A DNA stretch of 64,000 nucleotides. Origin: Lycorma delicatula. Lineage: Eukaryota; Arthropoda; Insecta; Hemiptera; Fulgoridae. Shown one piece after another: positions 21,131 through 34,100 of this stretch. The stretch spans positions 140,104,536-140,168,535 of the forward strand of contig NC_134458.1 of assembly GCF_047948215.1 (NCBI RefSeq). The letters run 5' to 3'. Below the pieces are notes generated by a model. It had not been told where the DNA came from and did no database searches. It was given only the letters and a program-made list of their open reading frames with translations. The position numbers and the translations under genes are program-made. Position 1 is the first letter of the stretch, and the number at the start of each line of letters is the position of its first letter.

Positions 21131-23358
21131 TTTTATTATTAAAGCTAATTCCTGATTCTTTTTTCAGTTAATATTACTTATTTTCTTAATAAGAAGAGAG
21201 AAAAAATAATAAATAAAATAAAAAATAATGGCTAGTGGAATTTATACAATTAAGATCCTTTTAACTAGATTACTACTGCTCTTAAGTTAATACAAATCGC
21301 ATTATGTTGATGGCAGTAAATGACCGTATTCGTTGTTACAATAGCATTGAAAAGAAATAACAACCGCACAAGAAATTACGTTTTCTTATATACATTTCCT
21401 ACAATTTAATCTCATTTCAAAGTATTATTATTATTTTTTTTTTAAGATAATTTAGATTTTTTTTAATGTAAGTAAAACTTCTATAAACTTAGTTAATTTT
21501 TGTTTAAAAAGTCAATAAAATTTGAAGTTAGATTATTTTTAATAGATTAATACTAATTAGATTCATTTAGTTCCATGTAACCAAATTAAAAAAGAATAAT
21601 TTATGTTTAAAGATAAAGAAAGCTAAATAAAAGATACAAATATTTTTTTAAAATACATTTTTTGAAGAAAATAATAACGATTACAAAGTAAGATAATGAA
21701 TTTATATTAGAATTGATGGTAAAACATAAAAGGTATAAGATAGTAAAAGATAATGAAGGAACAGATTATAAAAGTTCTTGAGATGTAGAAGTAAAAGAAC
21801 GTGCAATTTAAAAAAGGATTTATCAAAAAGAGAACTGAAGAGATACAAAGAAGAATAAAATTTCTAGAGAGATAAGTGCAGTATACCGAAAAATTAAAGA
21901 AACATTTGAGGAAATAAAGCAGAAATATTAAATATTAATAGTAAAAATGGAAAACCGATGTTAGAGAGAGAGAGATAGAGTGAGAGAGTTTGACAAAGAG
22001 AGAGTGAGGGCGCGAGAATGAGCAGTAAAAAGGTAACAGGTATAATATAAACCAAAGAAAAATTATTGAATAAGATTTTTTCTAAAGGGAAAAGAAAGTG
22101 CTAATGATCCAAAGGAAACTTTGAAATTGTATTTGATAAAACTATAAACAATTAAATGATAATGAAAAAGGCAATACGGGCAGGTAATTTATAGCATAAT
22201 TTATTTTTGGGTTGTAAAGCACCATAAATAACGCTAATGTTTACCGATGTAAAAAGTTTATATGTTGTTTGGTAGAAGCAAAATCTAATACGGTTTATAA
22301 ATTGGTACAAATAAAGTTTATGAGTTAGAAAAAGAAGATTTGTCAGATTTGTCAAATATAAATATGTAATTGTTTCCATATCAGTATGTGTTCCAACTCT
22401 TACTAAATGAAGACTATACGGTTTCAGAAAAAGTGTATAAATTTAAGATTGGTGGGCTGTTTGATCATCAGAATCTTTGAGGTCGTAGGATTAAAAAGAT
22501 AAAGGAACATACCCAGAATTTGCAGTTCTGTATTAGGCATTCAGTACTATAGAACGTTTAATAACATCTTAATAGAATTAGAATTAGAAAGATAATTAAT
22601 TTCAGATCTGTATAAAAATCAAGTTGCTATAAAATGATGGAATACATGGATGGTAGAAAAAAGAGGAAGATAACCTCTAATTCTCTTTCAAAAATGAGAA
22701 CGAGATAAGATGTGATTTCTATTAATTCTTTTTTACTTATATATAGAAGTAAGAAAGACTTGGAAAACTAATTGAGATCGCTGTAACAATCAAAGAAAGA
22801 TTTTATAATTATCAAATCTAAAGATGAGTTAGATGAAATATTGAATGACATGGGTTTAATGATTTGAGAAAGTTCAGTTAAAAATTAAATTAGAATAAAA
22901 AATTTGAGGAATGTGATAAAGAGGTCGGTAATGAGGAATTAAATATTAAAATAATAGTACATATACATCAGATTCCAGGAATTTAAGCAGCAAAACTCAT
23001 TCATAAATTGTCAGGGTAGTTGTATTTTAAACAGGAAAGGTATTTGTAGTGAATGAGCTTTCGGCTTGTCTTATCAGGTAGTTAATACAATTCTAGTTGT
23101 TAAAAGTGTTAATATTAGCGGAAATTATGACTTTAGTTAATGGGACTGTATTCTGGTTTTTATGATTTAACTACCTGTAAATAAAATCTGTCCTTACTTG
23201 AAATTATATTTTTATTACTGTTAGTTGGTTATTATTGTCGTTACTATAATTACTTATTTTCTATTCTATGTTCTTAAACTAATAAATCATAGTATTATAA
23301 ACTCTTTTCGCGAACAAGCGACAATATCAGTAAAAACTAAATTTCACCGAAATGGTTG

Positions 23359-23360
<2 letters not shown>
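21131..23360. other. A-rich intergenic sequence, no gene seen
   Basis: Purine-biased DNA with a GA-rich simple tract at about 21960-22020. No recognisable protein, although 22380-22960 is rich in short Lys/Ile/Glu-coding fragments on the plus strand that could be a very old element. Confidence 0.4.

Positions 23361-23361
<1 letters not shown>

Positions 23362-23402
<41 letters not shown>
23362..23402. repeat. (TA)n microsatellite
   Basis: About 20 uninterrupted AT units. Confidence 0.95.
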
Positions 23403-23405
<3 letters not shown>

Positions 23406-24105
23406 AAAAGCATATTTAAAAACGAGAAAAGTCCATAAGTACTAGCTAAATTCGAAAGAAAACTGTTTAATATCTACTAAATATTTTTATTATCCAATTC
23501 CGGTATGGGATCGTTTTTTAAATTTAAAGGTTATATAGATAAATAAAAATTATTTTTTTCTAAACCATCCGGATTTTAATTACCCAAGATTTGTTTTTTT
23601 TTTTTTTTACTAACGGCATCAAAGAAGCAAGATATGGAAAAATATGCATGTACATGAATATTAATAAGTTTACTTTAAACAGACGTTTCCCCTTACATTG
23701 ATTAATGTTTTGTTATTACAATAATATTATCATCAAGTGTGATAAGTAGCCGTTAATCTGTATTATCAGATCATGAAATTCTCTGTTATTCTATCAGGAA
23801 GTACATGCAGTTGCAAGAAAACTTTCAATTCCCTACTATCTAAGCCTTTAAACTGAGATATTTGTGTAAATAATTTTAATATACGGTTAATGATTATTAT
23901 TAAGATTTTAAGGAGATAACAATATATTATTTGGATATCATTACGATTTAGCCTCTCATGGTGTAAAGAATAAGAAGAGCCAATTATCCTTAATTCTCCT
24001 TTAATTTTGTGATTTATTTTATATTAATTCGAAATCATTCCATGCTATTCTTAGTTATATTTCTTTACGTCCCTACCGTTTACTTTCTCGTAATGAATTT
24101 AAGTA
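23403..24105. other. AT-rich sequence, no gene seen
   Basis: A poly(T) run lies at 23595-23608. No other feature was recognised. Confidence 0.4.
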
Positions 24106-24110
24106 TTTTT

Positions 24111-24767
24111 ACTTCCTTGTACGAAGTAAAGGAAGTATTGTAATCGCGAAAAATATCGGTTTTCAAATTCCAACGGAAATATCCATTTTGACTAGTTTCG
24201 ACATGACGTATGTACGTACGTACGTGTGTATATCGGGTAATTCAAAAGCGATTAGCCGTAGGATGTTGAAACTTTGGATTTAGGACTGTTGTAACATCTA
24301 GTTGTGCACCTCCCCTTTTGATTGCAATCGACTTGACCTAAAATGTCCAAAAAATTTGGATTTTGGACTTTTTCTTAACACTGCAGTAATAAGCCCTGAT
24401 TGAGAGTTTTTCAACGATATGTCATAAGAGGTACTTATTCATCGGTTCCAAAATTATAGTCAAATGAAATTTTAACTAATTAAATACATGGATGTTCAAG
24501 GGGAAGGCACATCGGTTCGAATCCGACTTCATTTCCTTTTTTTTAATTTAAATATATTGATTTATTAATAATTACTAGTAACAAAAATTAAAATATTTAT
24601 TAAAAAAAAATTTACAATAAATAATAATTCATTAATAACAAAAAAATATATAAAAAATTCAGAAGTTATTAGTGAAATAAAATTTTATGTAATTTTCATT
24701 AAAGAAAAAAAAAGTTTATATGTAAGGTGTACAAGGAAGTCATGTGGTGTACACATCAGATTTTTTA
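24111..24767 (+). mobile_element. ACTTCCTTGTAC repeat family, copy A
   Basis: Bounded by perfect 12 bp inverted ends, ACTTCCTTGTAC (24111-24122) and GTACAAGGAAGT (24729-24740). A conserved extension, CATGTGGTGTxCACATCAGA, follows the right end in three copies (A, D, E). Internal landmarks are GCGAAAAAT, CCATTTTGACTAGTTTCG, a (TACG)n tract, ATTAGCCGTAGGATGT, TGCACCTCCCCTTTTGATTG and a box-B-like GGTTCGAATCCGAC at 24512-24525. There is no ORF. The TIRs suggest a MITE, but the tRNA-like motif and conserved 3' extension leave a composite or SINE-like origin open. Confidence 0.85.
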
Positions 24768-26289
24768 ATTTTTAATCAAAATGATAGTTTATTTTAATAC
24801 TTTGTAAAAATTCTTATGATTCATTTTTAATTTCACTTGTTCGTTAATTTTTTTCGTTTATCTCAATAACACTTAAAAAGTAAAAATAAAAACGAAAACG
24901 TGTTTTATTTTTGTTTTAAATCTTCTACTTTTATTTTATATTATTTTCTATATTTATAAATTCCCTTTACATTTTCCATTTAAGATATTTTGTTACTACT
25001 AAAAATATTTAAGTTAATTAAAGCAGTTTATCATATAGAATTTAGCATATATAACACCTCTAAAAATATATAAGTAAGTTTTGCTTTTGAATACTGGTTT
25101 ATAAATTAAAAGTTTATTTGCATAGATTTTAAGTAAATATTTCCTTTAATTATAGCCTTAAAAAATGCTTTTAAAAATGTCCCTTTACAAGAAAATTTTG
25201 AAATGGTTTTTAAAAATTTGAAAAGTTTTGAAATATTTAGCTATTTTCCTAGTTATATTTTATTACAAGTCATATAACAAAATTTTGTTACGTTTCGATT
25301 TTTTTTTTCTGTATTATATCTCATATTCCAAGTATAACGTTTTTTATTTGAGGATATATTATGTTCATACTAATTAACATAAAAAAATGTCAAATCAATT
25401 ATAATGCTTGGAATATCACTAAGTAACAAAAAGTTGTTATTTTTTATAATAATCAGTTTTTGTCATATATGAATTAATTTTCTTTTAATCAAATTTTTTG
25501 AATTAAAATTTAACATTTAGTTATTCACCTTTGATAATTGTCTTTTATTTACGTCCCAAACTAATTTCGGCACTTACTTTTGCGATTTAAAAAAACGTTT
25601 ACCTTCTTTGGCAAGTAATATTTTGCAATTTTTTTTTTTAACTAAAATGAAGTTTGATTACATGTTCATCTTCTTTCTTATCTTGGCATTGATTTGATCT
25701 TTCTTTATTCTTATTTTAGAAAATAATGATTCTTTTTTTTCAGATATTAGCAATGATCGGCAGTGAATTGCATAACTTTTCCTAGCTATGCCGGTCTAGC
25801 CAAAATGTTTTCAATTCAATCATTTTAAGCTTTATTTGTATTTTTTTAATAAAATAATCCCTTTTTATTGAAAACCAATTACAAAATTATGCATATTACA
25901 TAAATCTTACGTAAAGTTTTTTACATTAAACGTTTTACATATTATTTAACAAAATACGTTTTGAGCATTAAAAATTTTAAATTGCTAATTTTTTTTATTT
26001 CGAGTGCTCCCGTACTCAAGTGAAAACATTTGGGTAAAATTATTTTTTGTGAAAATAATCCGTACGTCGTGATGATAAATTTACAAAAGAAACAATTTTT
26101 AATTGTGCAAAAAATACAAAGCTACAGCCATAATTTTAAATAAACAAAGTTGTAATTTTTTGCAATTTATTAAAGATCGGGCATGTATGCCTTAGTGTAT
26201 ATGTTGTTCTTGTGAGGATCTGTTTTTCAGTCACTCTGTAGTTAACTTTAATGTAGACAAAATTAAACAGAAATTTCAGAATAATTAAA
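24768..26289. other. AT-rich sequence between inverted repeat copies A and B
   Basis: No gene recognised. Copies A and B face each other across this 1.5 kb. Confidence 0.5.
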
Positions 26290-26963
26290 TAAAATTAAAC
26301 AGAAATTATTAAACTAGAAAATCCAAAAATAATACGATTCTAAATTATAATTTTCAATTAATATTAAATAATCAGATGTTTCACCAACTCTATTACATAT
26401 TCACATATGTAATAATGCCTATACATATACATATTACATATTTTTAAAAGTACATAAAATTTTGTTTCACTAATAACTTCTGATTATTTTCATTTTTCTT
26501 TTTACAATCACGTAAATCACGTTTTTTTTTATAATCACGGGTAATTATTACTAATGCAATGTATTTAAAAAAAAAGTTTAAAAAAAATTAAAAAAGAAAA
26601 AAGTTAAAAAAAAAAGAAGAGATGAAGTCTTCATTAGATCCGATATGCAATCCCTTCTAAGATCCAAATATTTCCAAATTTTTTTGGGGGGGATTTTGGG
26701 CTTTTTTGGACACTTTTAATTTAGTCCATTGCAATCAAAAGGGGAGGTCCACAACTAGATGTTACAACTGTCCTAAATCCATAATTTCAATATCCTATTG
26801 CTATCATTATCGATTTATGCGAGATACATATGTATATACTTAACAGACATCACACTGAAACTAGTTAAAGTGGATCCATGGAGGTCAAAATGGATATTTC
26901 CGTTGAAATCTGAAAACCGAAATTTTTCGCGATCCAATACCCCTTTTCTTGGTACAAGGAAGT
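26290..26963 (-). mobile_element. ACTTCCTTGTAC repeat family, copy B
   Basis: The minus-strand copy starts at GTACAAGGAAGT (26952-26963, read in reverse). Blocks TGACTTC, CCTCCCCTTTTGATTGCAAT and AGTGTCCAAAAAAGCCC match copy A. It lacks the right-end GTACAAGGAAGT and instead continues into TTAATATTAATTGAAAAT and TTAGAATCGTATTATTTTT, sequence also found right of copy C but not of A or E. Confidence 0.8.
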
Positions 26964-26969
26964 AAAAAT

Positions 26970-28610
26970 GCAGAATTACGTATTACATTTGTTTTATATT
27001 AGAGATACTGGTTACATTTCATTTTAAAATGAATTGTTAATATCATTTAATGTTTTCATGACAATGTAAGTGTTGTTTGGCTGGATTTCACGAAATAGAA
27101 AACTTTTTTTTTCATTTTGTTTCATCATTACTACTTAAAGATAATTTAATACTTCAGTAAATGTGTTGATATCAAGTTTACTTTGTCTCAGATCTCCTGT
27201 GAATGTAACATATTGTAAAATTTTTCGTAGACGAGTATATTTGTTAATTTTTAACATTATTTATTTGATGTTGAAAAGTCAATGTACGCTTTTATGAAGC
27301 TACACCCCCGTAATAATTTATAATATAGACTATTCCAGTTTTTTTATTTTTGTAAAAAAATGAATAATAAAACTACCTTGAAAAATCTTTCATACTTTTT
27401 ACGTTTTGTAAACATAAATATTACTTGATAGAGTATAGAGTTATATATAGTATAAGGTCATATTACACGCAAGTGGTGATAAAAACTGTAGACCGTTACA
27501 GTCTTAACGAGTCGAATAGTTTACACACGTAGACTATACATAATTCATACATATAGGTTATATATATATATATACACATATTGTAGGTTAACAAAACAGG
27601 ATGTGATCAATTATTACTACAACGACGTATAACTTAAAGGGAGTATAAAGAAAAGAGGGAGGGGGATAATACGCTGACCGATAACCAGAGCGGTGTAAAA
27701 TAAAAGGGATGACGATATGACCTTGTAAACATAATGAACTCTTTTACTTAACCTCTTGCCTCCGTCCTTAGTAGTTGACACGTGTAAGGTTAAGTCGGAA
27801 GAAGGGGAAAAACTGAAGTTTTATTTCACCCCTTTCAACTCCTCTGATCCACTCTTGCCACCAAATTATTCGTTTTTTTATTTTTTTCTATACAATATAT
27901 TTAATATAATGTTCATTTCTTTTACTTTAATACTATACTCTATGTATCAGATTTATTGATACTTATGAAAACACCTCTCTTTAACGAATTCTGGTTGCTA
28001 AATGTATTCCCAAAATGTAATAATAATTACAGTATTTTACTTTAAGTATACGGCCAAGATAATATACGGTAATTTAATTTGTTAATTCTTTTTGATAGGC
28101 TAATTTCCTATTACTTATGCTCTCAAATTTATATAATTCTGTTGGTTAAAAATTATAGTAATGAAGGGTTTTAAACAAACTGGTGAGTATTTAATTAAAA
28201 ATCTGTACAATATAATGAAATGATAACTCTCGTCATCCTTATGTTTGAATCACGCAAAAGCTACTGGACAGATTTTAATAAAACTTTACAGATGTATACC
28301 TTAGAGGATCTCCAATTAGGATTATCACGATATTCGTGATAATCAAAGTGGAAAATCTTAATCAAAAAATCACCGTAAATATTTCACATTGATTTTCCCG
28401 TATATTTCACGATTTTATATGTAAAAAAAAATCAGCTTAAAACTCAAGACATAATCAACGTGAATAACTTTAATATTTATTATCTTTATTATCTATAATT
28501 TTTATTTCTTATGTATTGTCTTTAAAGAAAAAAAAAATTAATAATTTTACTTCTTTAAATTTCTGTTACCACGTTAAAAAAAAGGATCTCTGAATTTAGA
28601 TACTAATCGT
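26970..28610. other. AT-rich sequence, no gene seen
   Basis: Short TA tract at 27558-27574 and a purine-rich patch at 27630-27670. The 67-codon frame at 27756-27959 is not convincing. Confidence 0.4.
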
Positions 28611-28611
28611 C

Positions 28612-28717
28612 GTTCAGGCATGGAATTTCAGTCTACAACAAAATTGTCATTTCATCTCATCATCTGAAGCAATACATAACAGTGGTCCTAGAGGCTAATA
28701 TATATATATATATATAC
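28612..28717 (+). repeat. SINE family 2, 5'-truncated copy
   Basis: Begins inside the family at GTTCAGGCATGGAATTTCAG and continues CATCATCTGAAGCAATAC, then ACAGTGGTCCTAGAGGCTAA, then a TA tract instead of poly(A). The A/B-box promoter is absent. Confidence 0.75.
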
Positions 28718-28789
28718 TTATCTAAACTAATCTGTACATTTAAAATATTTTATTAGTTTAATATTATTATTGTAATTAACTTAAATTAG

Positions 28790-29340
28790 CACATTTAGGG
28801 AACCGTTTCGTTCCACGTCGAGCCGTCCGGTGCTGCGATCTAGTGGGTGCTAGCGCTCACCGGAGAGTTAAGCCGTACTAGCATTCGATGTTAACCCACC
28901 GGGTTGGTCTAGTGGTTAACGCGTCTTCCCAAATCAGCTGATTTGGAAGTCGAGAGTTACAGCGTTCAAGTCCTAGTAAAGCCAGATATTTTTACATGGA
29001 TTTGAATACTAGATCGTGGATACCGGTGTTCTTTGGTGGTTGGGTTTCAATTAACCACACATCTCAGGAATGGTCGAACTGAGAATGTACAAGACTACAC
29101 TTCATTTACACTCATACATATCATCCTCATTCATCCTCTGAAGAATTATCTAAACGGTAGTTACCGGAGGCTAAACAGGAAAAAGAAAGAAAAAAGCATT
29201 GGATGTTAGAATCACGACCAGAGCGGTCACGTTTCGTTTCAGTCCGGATGGACGCTTAGATTAGTTATATTCTTGATAATGCTCAAGTATATGTTAAGTT
29301 TAAGTCTTGATAATGTTCAAGTGTAATAATGTATAAAGAG
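28790..29340. other. Less AT-rich block split by a SINE
   Basis: 28795-28893 and 29209-29260 are the least AT-rich DNA nearby and become one piece when the SINE and its duplication are removed. The left part has GTTTCGTTCCACGTCGAGCC, which shares TTTCGTTCCAC with the leader of the 16 kb LINE. The right part continues with a doubled TTGATAATGxTCAAGT unit. It could be a LINE leader or an LTR fragment, but I cannot decide. Confidence 0.35.
28894..29195 (+). repeat. SINE family 1, full-length copy b
   Basis: tRNA-derived SINE. Box A is TGGTCTAGTGG (28914) and box B is GTTCAAGTC (28967). The body contains GGATTTGAATACTAGATCG, GGTGTTCTTTGGTGGTT, CACACATCTCAGGAATGG and CATCCTCTGAAGAATTATC, and the tail CCGGAGGCTAAACAGGAAAA. 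Flanked by GCATTCGATGTTA (28881-28893) and GCATTGGATGTTA (29196-29208), a 13 bp target duplication with one difference, so both ends are defined. Confidence 0.93.
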
Positions 29341-30788
29341 AAATTAAACGCAACAATTCATCAAAGGCAATAAGGAGTTGTTTTTTTTTTATTGTCAACA
29401 TCATCTACAGTCCATACTCGTTCTAAAATCTACCAGGAACTTTTATGGGTTTTGGGTTTTGATTATTTATTTTGACTGTCGATATTAGAATTTTCAAAAG
29501 TTAAAAAAGGGGCCTTCAAAAAAGGTATGTAATATTTCTTATTATTCAAAGTATGCTAAAAGAATGTGAGTACATTATGACGGTCCTGTGATGCACCTGA
29601 AGTGCGTGATTCTCGGTTAGCAGACGCTCAGACTCGAGTTGTAGCTTCGTCTACAGCAGGAACGTATCAGAGCTTTTACATCAAGAACGAGGGAAAATTT
29701 GGAGGAAAGAGAGCTTTTCAGCCTTTAATTGTTATTTATCAGTATTATTTTCAAAACCGTGAGTATAACGAACATAGCGGGGATGTAGGGGACAGACCAG
29801 GCTAGACGGGAAGGGTGAGTAAATTGTGTCCTGACCTGAGGATACCTTGATTCTCGTTACATAATTAAAGTAAGTTATAATAAAAACTTATTTATATATT
29901 AGAAATTTTGCCAATTTCATCAACTTATCTTTAATAGTTAACTCAATTAATGCAACAAAAAGGAACTATTAATTTTGTTGATGTTAATTGTAAAACTAAA
30001 CATTTTAAAATTAGTTAGTTATATATTACATTTTTTCATTAAATTATGTCATTTAAGTCATTTTTAAAATATTACTAAAAATTCTTTCCCTTACTAAGGT
30101 TATTAAATAAGTAAATCTTTAGTCGACATATCATTCTGGTTTAAAGAGGTTAATAATCTTTTTTGTAGCCAATGTACTCGTTAATTTTAAACCACACATC
30201 CTTCATGGTTTAAAATACAGTTACATTGAAATTATATAGGACACAAATAATATAGTTATAGATTAAAGCTTACAAAATCTAACTAATGCATAACTAACTG
30301 GAGACAGTGATTGTATTTCATTGTTTATATAAAGAAAATGTTAATTTATTTGTACTTTTCGCTTGTAAAACACTTGAAGTACAATAAGTGTTTGTGGTGT
30401 CATTACAGCTCTTAGTCAGAGGTGTTCTTTCTGAGGGAACTGAGAGTACTCATTATACAGTATTATGAACCTGTGTGGTAAGAAAAGTTATATTGTCAAA
30501 GGTAAATACTTCATTGGTTAATGTAATTGAACTTAGTATATTATGCTTAGTTTTCTTAAGAATGACTTCGTCGCTTTCAGTAGGGAATAAAGCCAGACAA
30601 CTATGATCGTTAGTTTTTGTACCTAATGTACATGCATATTTACTTCTGGAATATTTTTGTATAAATAATTTATTTAATACAAAATATTAAACTTTTTATT
30701 TTTGTTTATTATCTTAATGTATATATTTTATAATTCACACATACCTGCTTAAAAAATGTTTATATCACGATACTAAATTCGTTATTAG
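29341..30788. other. Mostly AT-rich; a less AT-rich patch at 29.56-29.83 kb
   Basis: The patch at 29560-29830 is open for 67 codons on the plus strand (RDSRLADAQTRVVASSTAG at its start) and has more even base use than its surroundings. I do not recognise the product. It could be a transposon fragment or an exon. Nothing else was recognised. Confidence 0.3.
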
Positions 30789-31127
30789 ATGGATAATTTT
30801 TGTTTAGTTATAAATATCATAAATACCTTTCATTCATTCATAAAACGATCGAAGAGAATTGTTTTTAATGGATTTTGGAAATTTGCACCTATTCCACTAA
30901 TCTCGAAATTTCCAATGTATTTTTATAGTATCTTGCTAAACTTTATTTTTTTTCTTTTATGCACAGTTTTTTCTCAGTTTTCTTGGCTAAAGTTAGAGGA
31001 TTTTGAACAATTCTTTATCAATTGTCCGGATTTATCGATTGTCCGGATGCTCTTCCTAATGATTATTAAATGCCTGATAAATAATGAACAATCACCAATC
31101 CATCTACTCATACTTGATTTTACCTAA
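30789..31127 (+). CDS. Unassigned membrane ORF, weakly odorant-receptor-like
   Basis: 112 codons. Residues about 26-36 read FNGFWKFAPIP, then a hydrophobic segment (about 43-65, FYSILLNFIFFLLCTVFSQF), then LKLEDFEQFFINC and a second hydrophobic segment ending LINNEQSPIHLLIL. The spacing resembles the TM1-TM2 part of insect odorant receptors (GxWP-like start, hydrophobic helix, D-(F/L)-E motif, second helix, K-x-L...N). This is a family resemblance by eye, not a domain hit. No intron-exon series for the other five helices was found downstream, and the frame ends at a stop rather than a clear splice donor. It may be a receptor pseudogene exon or chance AT-rich ORF. Confidence 0.25.
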   Translation: MDNFCLVINIINTFHSFIKRSKRIVFNGFWKFAPIPLISKFPMYFYSILLNFIFFLLCTVFSQFSWLKLEDFEQFFINCPDLSIVRMLFLMIIKCLINNEQSPIHLLILDFT

Positions 31128-34100
31128 CCTTGATGTATGGTTGCCTGTATGTTACCATTCAGTTTAATTTTTGTTGACGTAGAGAGGAAATATAGAATAA
31201 TTATTTTTTAAATTGAAAAAAATAACGAGTTTACTAATTATAGTTACTGCCTTCAAAACTTTGATTTGTTTTATTCCTACTGATCTGTCACCGCGTTATA
31301 AAATATTTTTACGAGTTACTCATAAATTTAAATAGTTTTGTTTACAACAACAGCTTTTCAATCGAAAATTTTAAATAAAGTTAATTGCAGGAGAGTAGTT
31401 AGTAGTAGTATAAGCATTGTGAACGAATCTTAGCATCATTCACAGACATGTTTAGGTACAGTTGCGTAAATTGATACATAAAACAACAGTGAATAAATTT
31501 TAAATATTATTACATTTCAGATGATTTAGAGATTAGGCGTTTGTTTTTTTTAGCTATGTGTTTATAGATTTATTTATTATGTACTTAAAAAATTTTCTTA
31601 ATTTTAATTTGATTTATTATTATTATTATTTTTATAGAAAGGAATGTTTGACTAAATAAAAAAAATGAAGAAAAAACTATTTTTAAAAAATATCTTTTTC
31701 GATCGATTTACTGAATAAATTGTAAGGTTGAGATAGGAAAAGGAGACATTTTATATAGCATGAGCTACCAGAATAGTTTTACCTAACCTTACTTTACATA
31801 GACTAACCTAACCTAGCTTTATCGCTGACCTCGTGAATTTGCAACACTGTTTAAAGATTTCTTTGTTCCCTTCAATTCAAATAACTAAAACTGTTCCATA
31901 CCAGTATTACGTTTTTTTTTTTTTTATACATTCAACTACTATCGCATGAACTATTTTAATTATAGAATGACTTTGAGATTTTATAGGATATTTAACAGGA
32001 ATTATGTCTACTTTTCAGTTTAAAAAGTATTATAGAAAGTTAGAAAAGACGTTTCCATTTTTCTAAAATTTGAATAAATGTCTACACTATTTCGCTGCAT
32101 TTCTCTTATTCACTCAGCTTTTCTTCCCATAATAGCACGCGCTTCCTCATTAGTCATCTTATCCACCTATAAAAACAAGTGTGGATAAAGGTACATGCGT
32201 ATGAGTGGAATTATATAATTATTTTAATTTACTTTAATTTTTGTTCAGGGGTGGTTATACGCAGTATTTTGATTTTATCACATTTTTATGAAAAATTTAA
32301 AAAGTTTTAAATAGGACCTCGTTCATACCAAATATTTTACCCTTATTGATTCATGTAAGTTACAAAAATTTGTTTTTTACTGCTGTTGTATAACGTATAG
32401 TAAGGCTTGCGTTTCTTTCTTCTTCCTTAGGTACACATACTTGTTACTCGTATGTTAGTCCATTTTTTATTAGTTAGAATATATAAACAGCCAGAAAGTT
32501 TAAATATTCTAACTAAATATTTTTTTTTTCCTTTTCAAAACTATTAACTTTGCTTGCATATTTTATTGTCATTACTTCTATATTAATTAAATAATTTTTT
32601 TATACAATGATTAAGTGTAAAAGAAAAGAGTTTTTGTATCAGCCAATCCATTCCATTTTTAGAGTCCTTCAGTAAAAGTTACTAATAACACTCTTGTTCT
32701 TTCTTTCTCTCTGTCTCTCTCTCTCTCACGCACCCTGTCTTCTACATTTCCCTCTTAATCACTCATTGTAATCCGACTTGGTATTTTTCTAATAAGTTTA
32801 AAAATTATCTTGGTTGAACAAAGATTTTTTTACAAGTGCTTAAAAAACTTTGCATATTAATTAAATTATCAGATTTAAAAAGAAATTATTAATAAGACCA
32901 TCAGTTATCTTATCCTAACTAGTTCAGCTTTTTACTTTGCTACCTGTTACAGAGTAAAATTTTATAACAAAAGAAAATATTTCATTAGACTCAACATTTA
33001 ATACGAAATATTTTATATGAATTAAAGTGTATTTTGGTATTAATTTCCTTAATATTTGTGAATAATTAAATTTGAAATACTGACTACCTTGTATAAAGTT
33101 TTGCTCCTTTTACATTAATTATGAAAACCGAAAATGGATATTGGAATATTACCCCTTCGTGGATTTAAATAAAGCCGGAAGGGTTTCTCAAACATGTTAT
33201 CAACATTTTTATTGTTGATTAAAATATTTAGCTACCGTATGTAGCTCATTAACTTAAGTAAATTAGCAAGATAAATAACATTAAGGTAACGAAGTTTAGA
33301 AAGCCTCTGGTTTATATATAAATCGTTCTTTTAAAACCGGCAAAATTGTATTACATCAGCAACATACATTTGACAACTCAGCTCTTTGTAAATACTAATT
33401 AATGGTGTACCTGTAAACTAGTGTAAAAAACGTATAAATAACAATCAATTCGCCTACAGACCTGCAGTTTAATCTACAGGGCTAATTTAATTTGTTAAAT
33501 TAAAAACTGTGAAAATTGTCATCTTTTGTTTTGATGTTAACAAAAATAACTAAGTAAATAATACAGTTATTTTATGTTTTAACAGGTCGCTCAGAGTAAA
33601 CGAATTTATTATTAATTTTCAAATGTTGAAAAGATATAAGAGTAATAGAATTTTCAAGCTACTAAAGAAATTCATATTTATCGTAATACTTATTTTATTA
33701 ATGGCGAAAATAGTTCTATAATTTTTCGGTTGAAAGCTGCTGCTTTTTAAATGATTGTATATATACTTTCATTTGACTGATAAAAGTAATAACGTGACTA
33801 TGAATGGTTAGAAAATGGGGCAAGCACCGTTCAGTTCTGTGACTGAACAAAGTAATACATATGTTGTGATTACTATATTTGTTGTATTGCGATAGATGGA
33901 ATTTATTCACCATTCTTGGGGTTGGATAAAAATTTGGTTATCCTGATTGATGGAATTATGTGAATTGTAATTTGTTTAAATCATTTTGTTCTCGGATTGA
34001 TCAAAATACTGTATTTTTCGATTGGTCAAATGTATTTTTGTCATATGAGTGGCTAATAATATGAGAATTGTTACTGTATTGGTTAGAAATCTATATTTCG

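Noticed and set aside
24512..24525. tRNA gene candidate (GGTTCGAATCCGAC)
   Set aside because: Box-B-like motif only. No box A at proper spacing and no cloverleaf; it is part of the ACTTCCTTGTAC repeat.
28790..29340. Solo LTR
   Set aside because: No TG...CA ends with a 4-6 bp duplication could be fixed, and no second LTR lies in the window. Left as an unidentified block.
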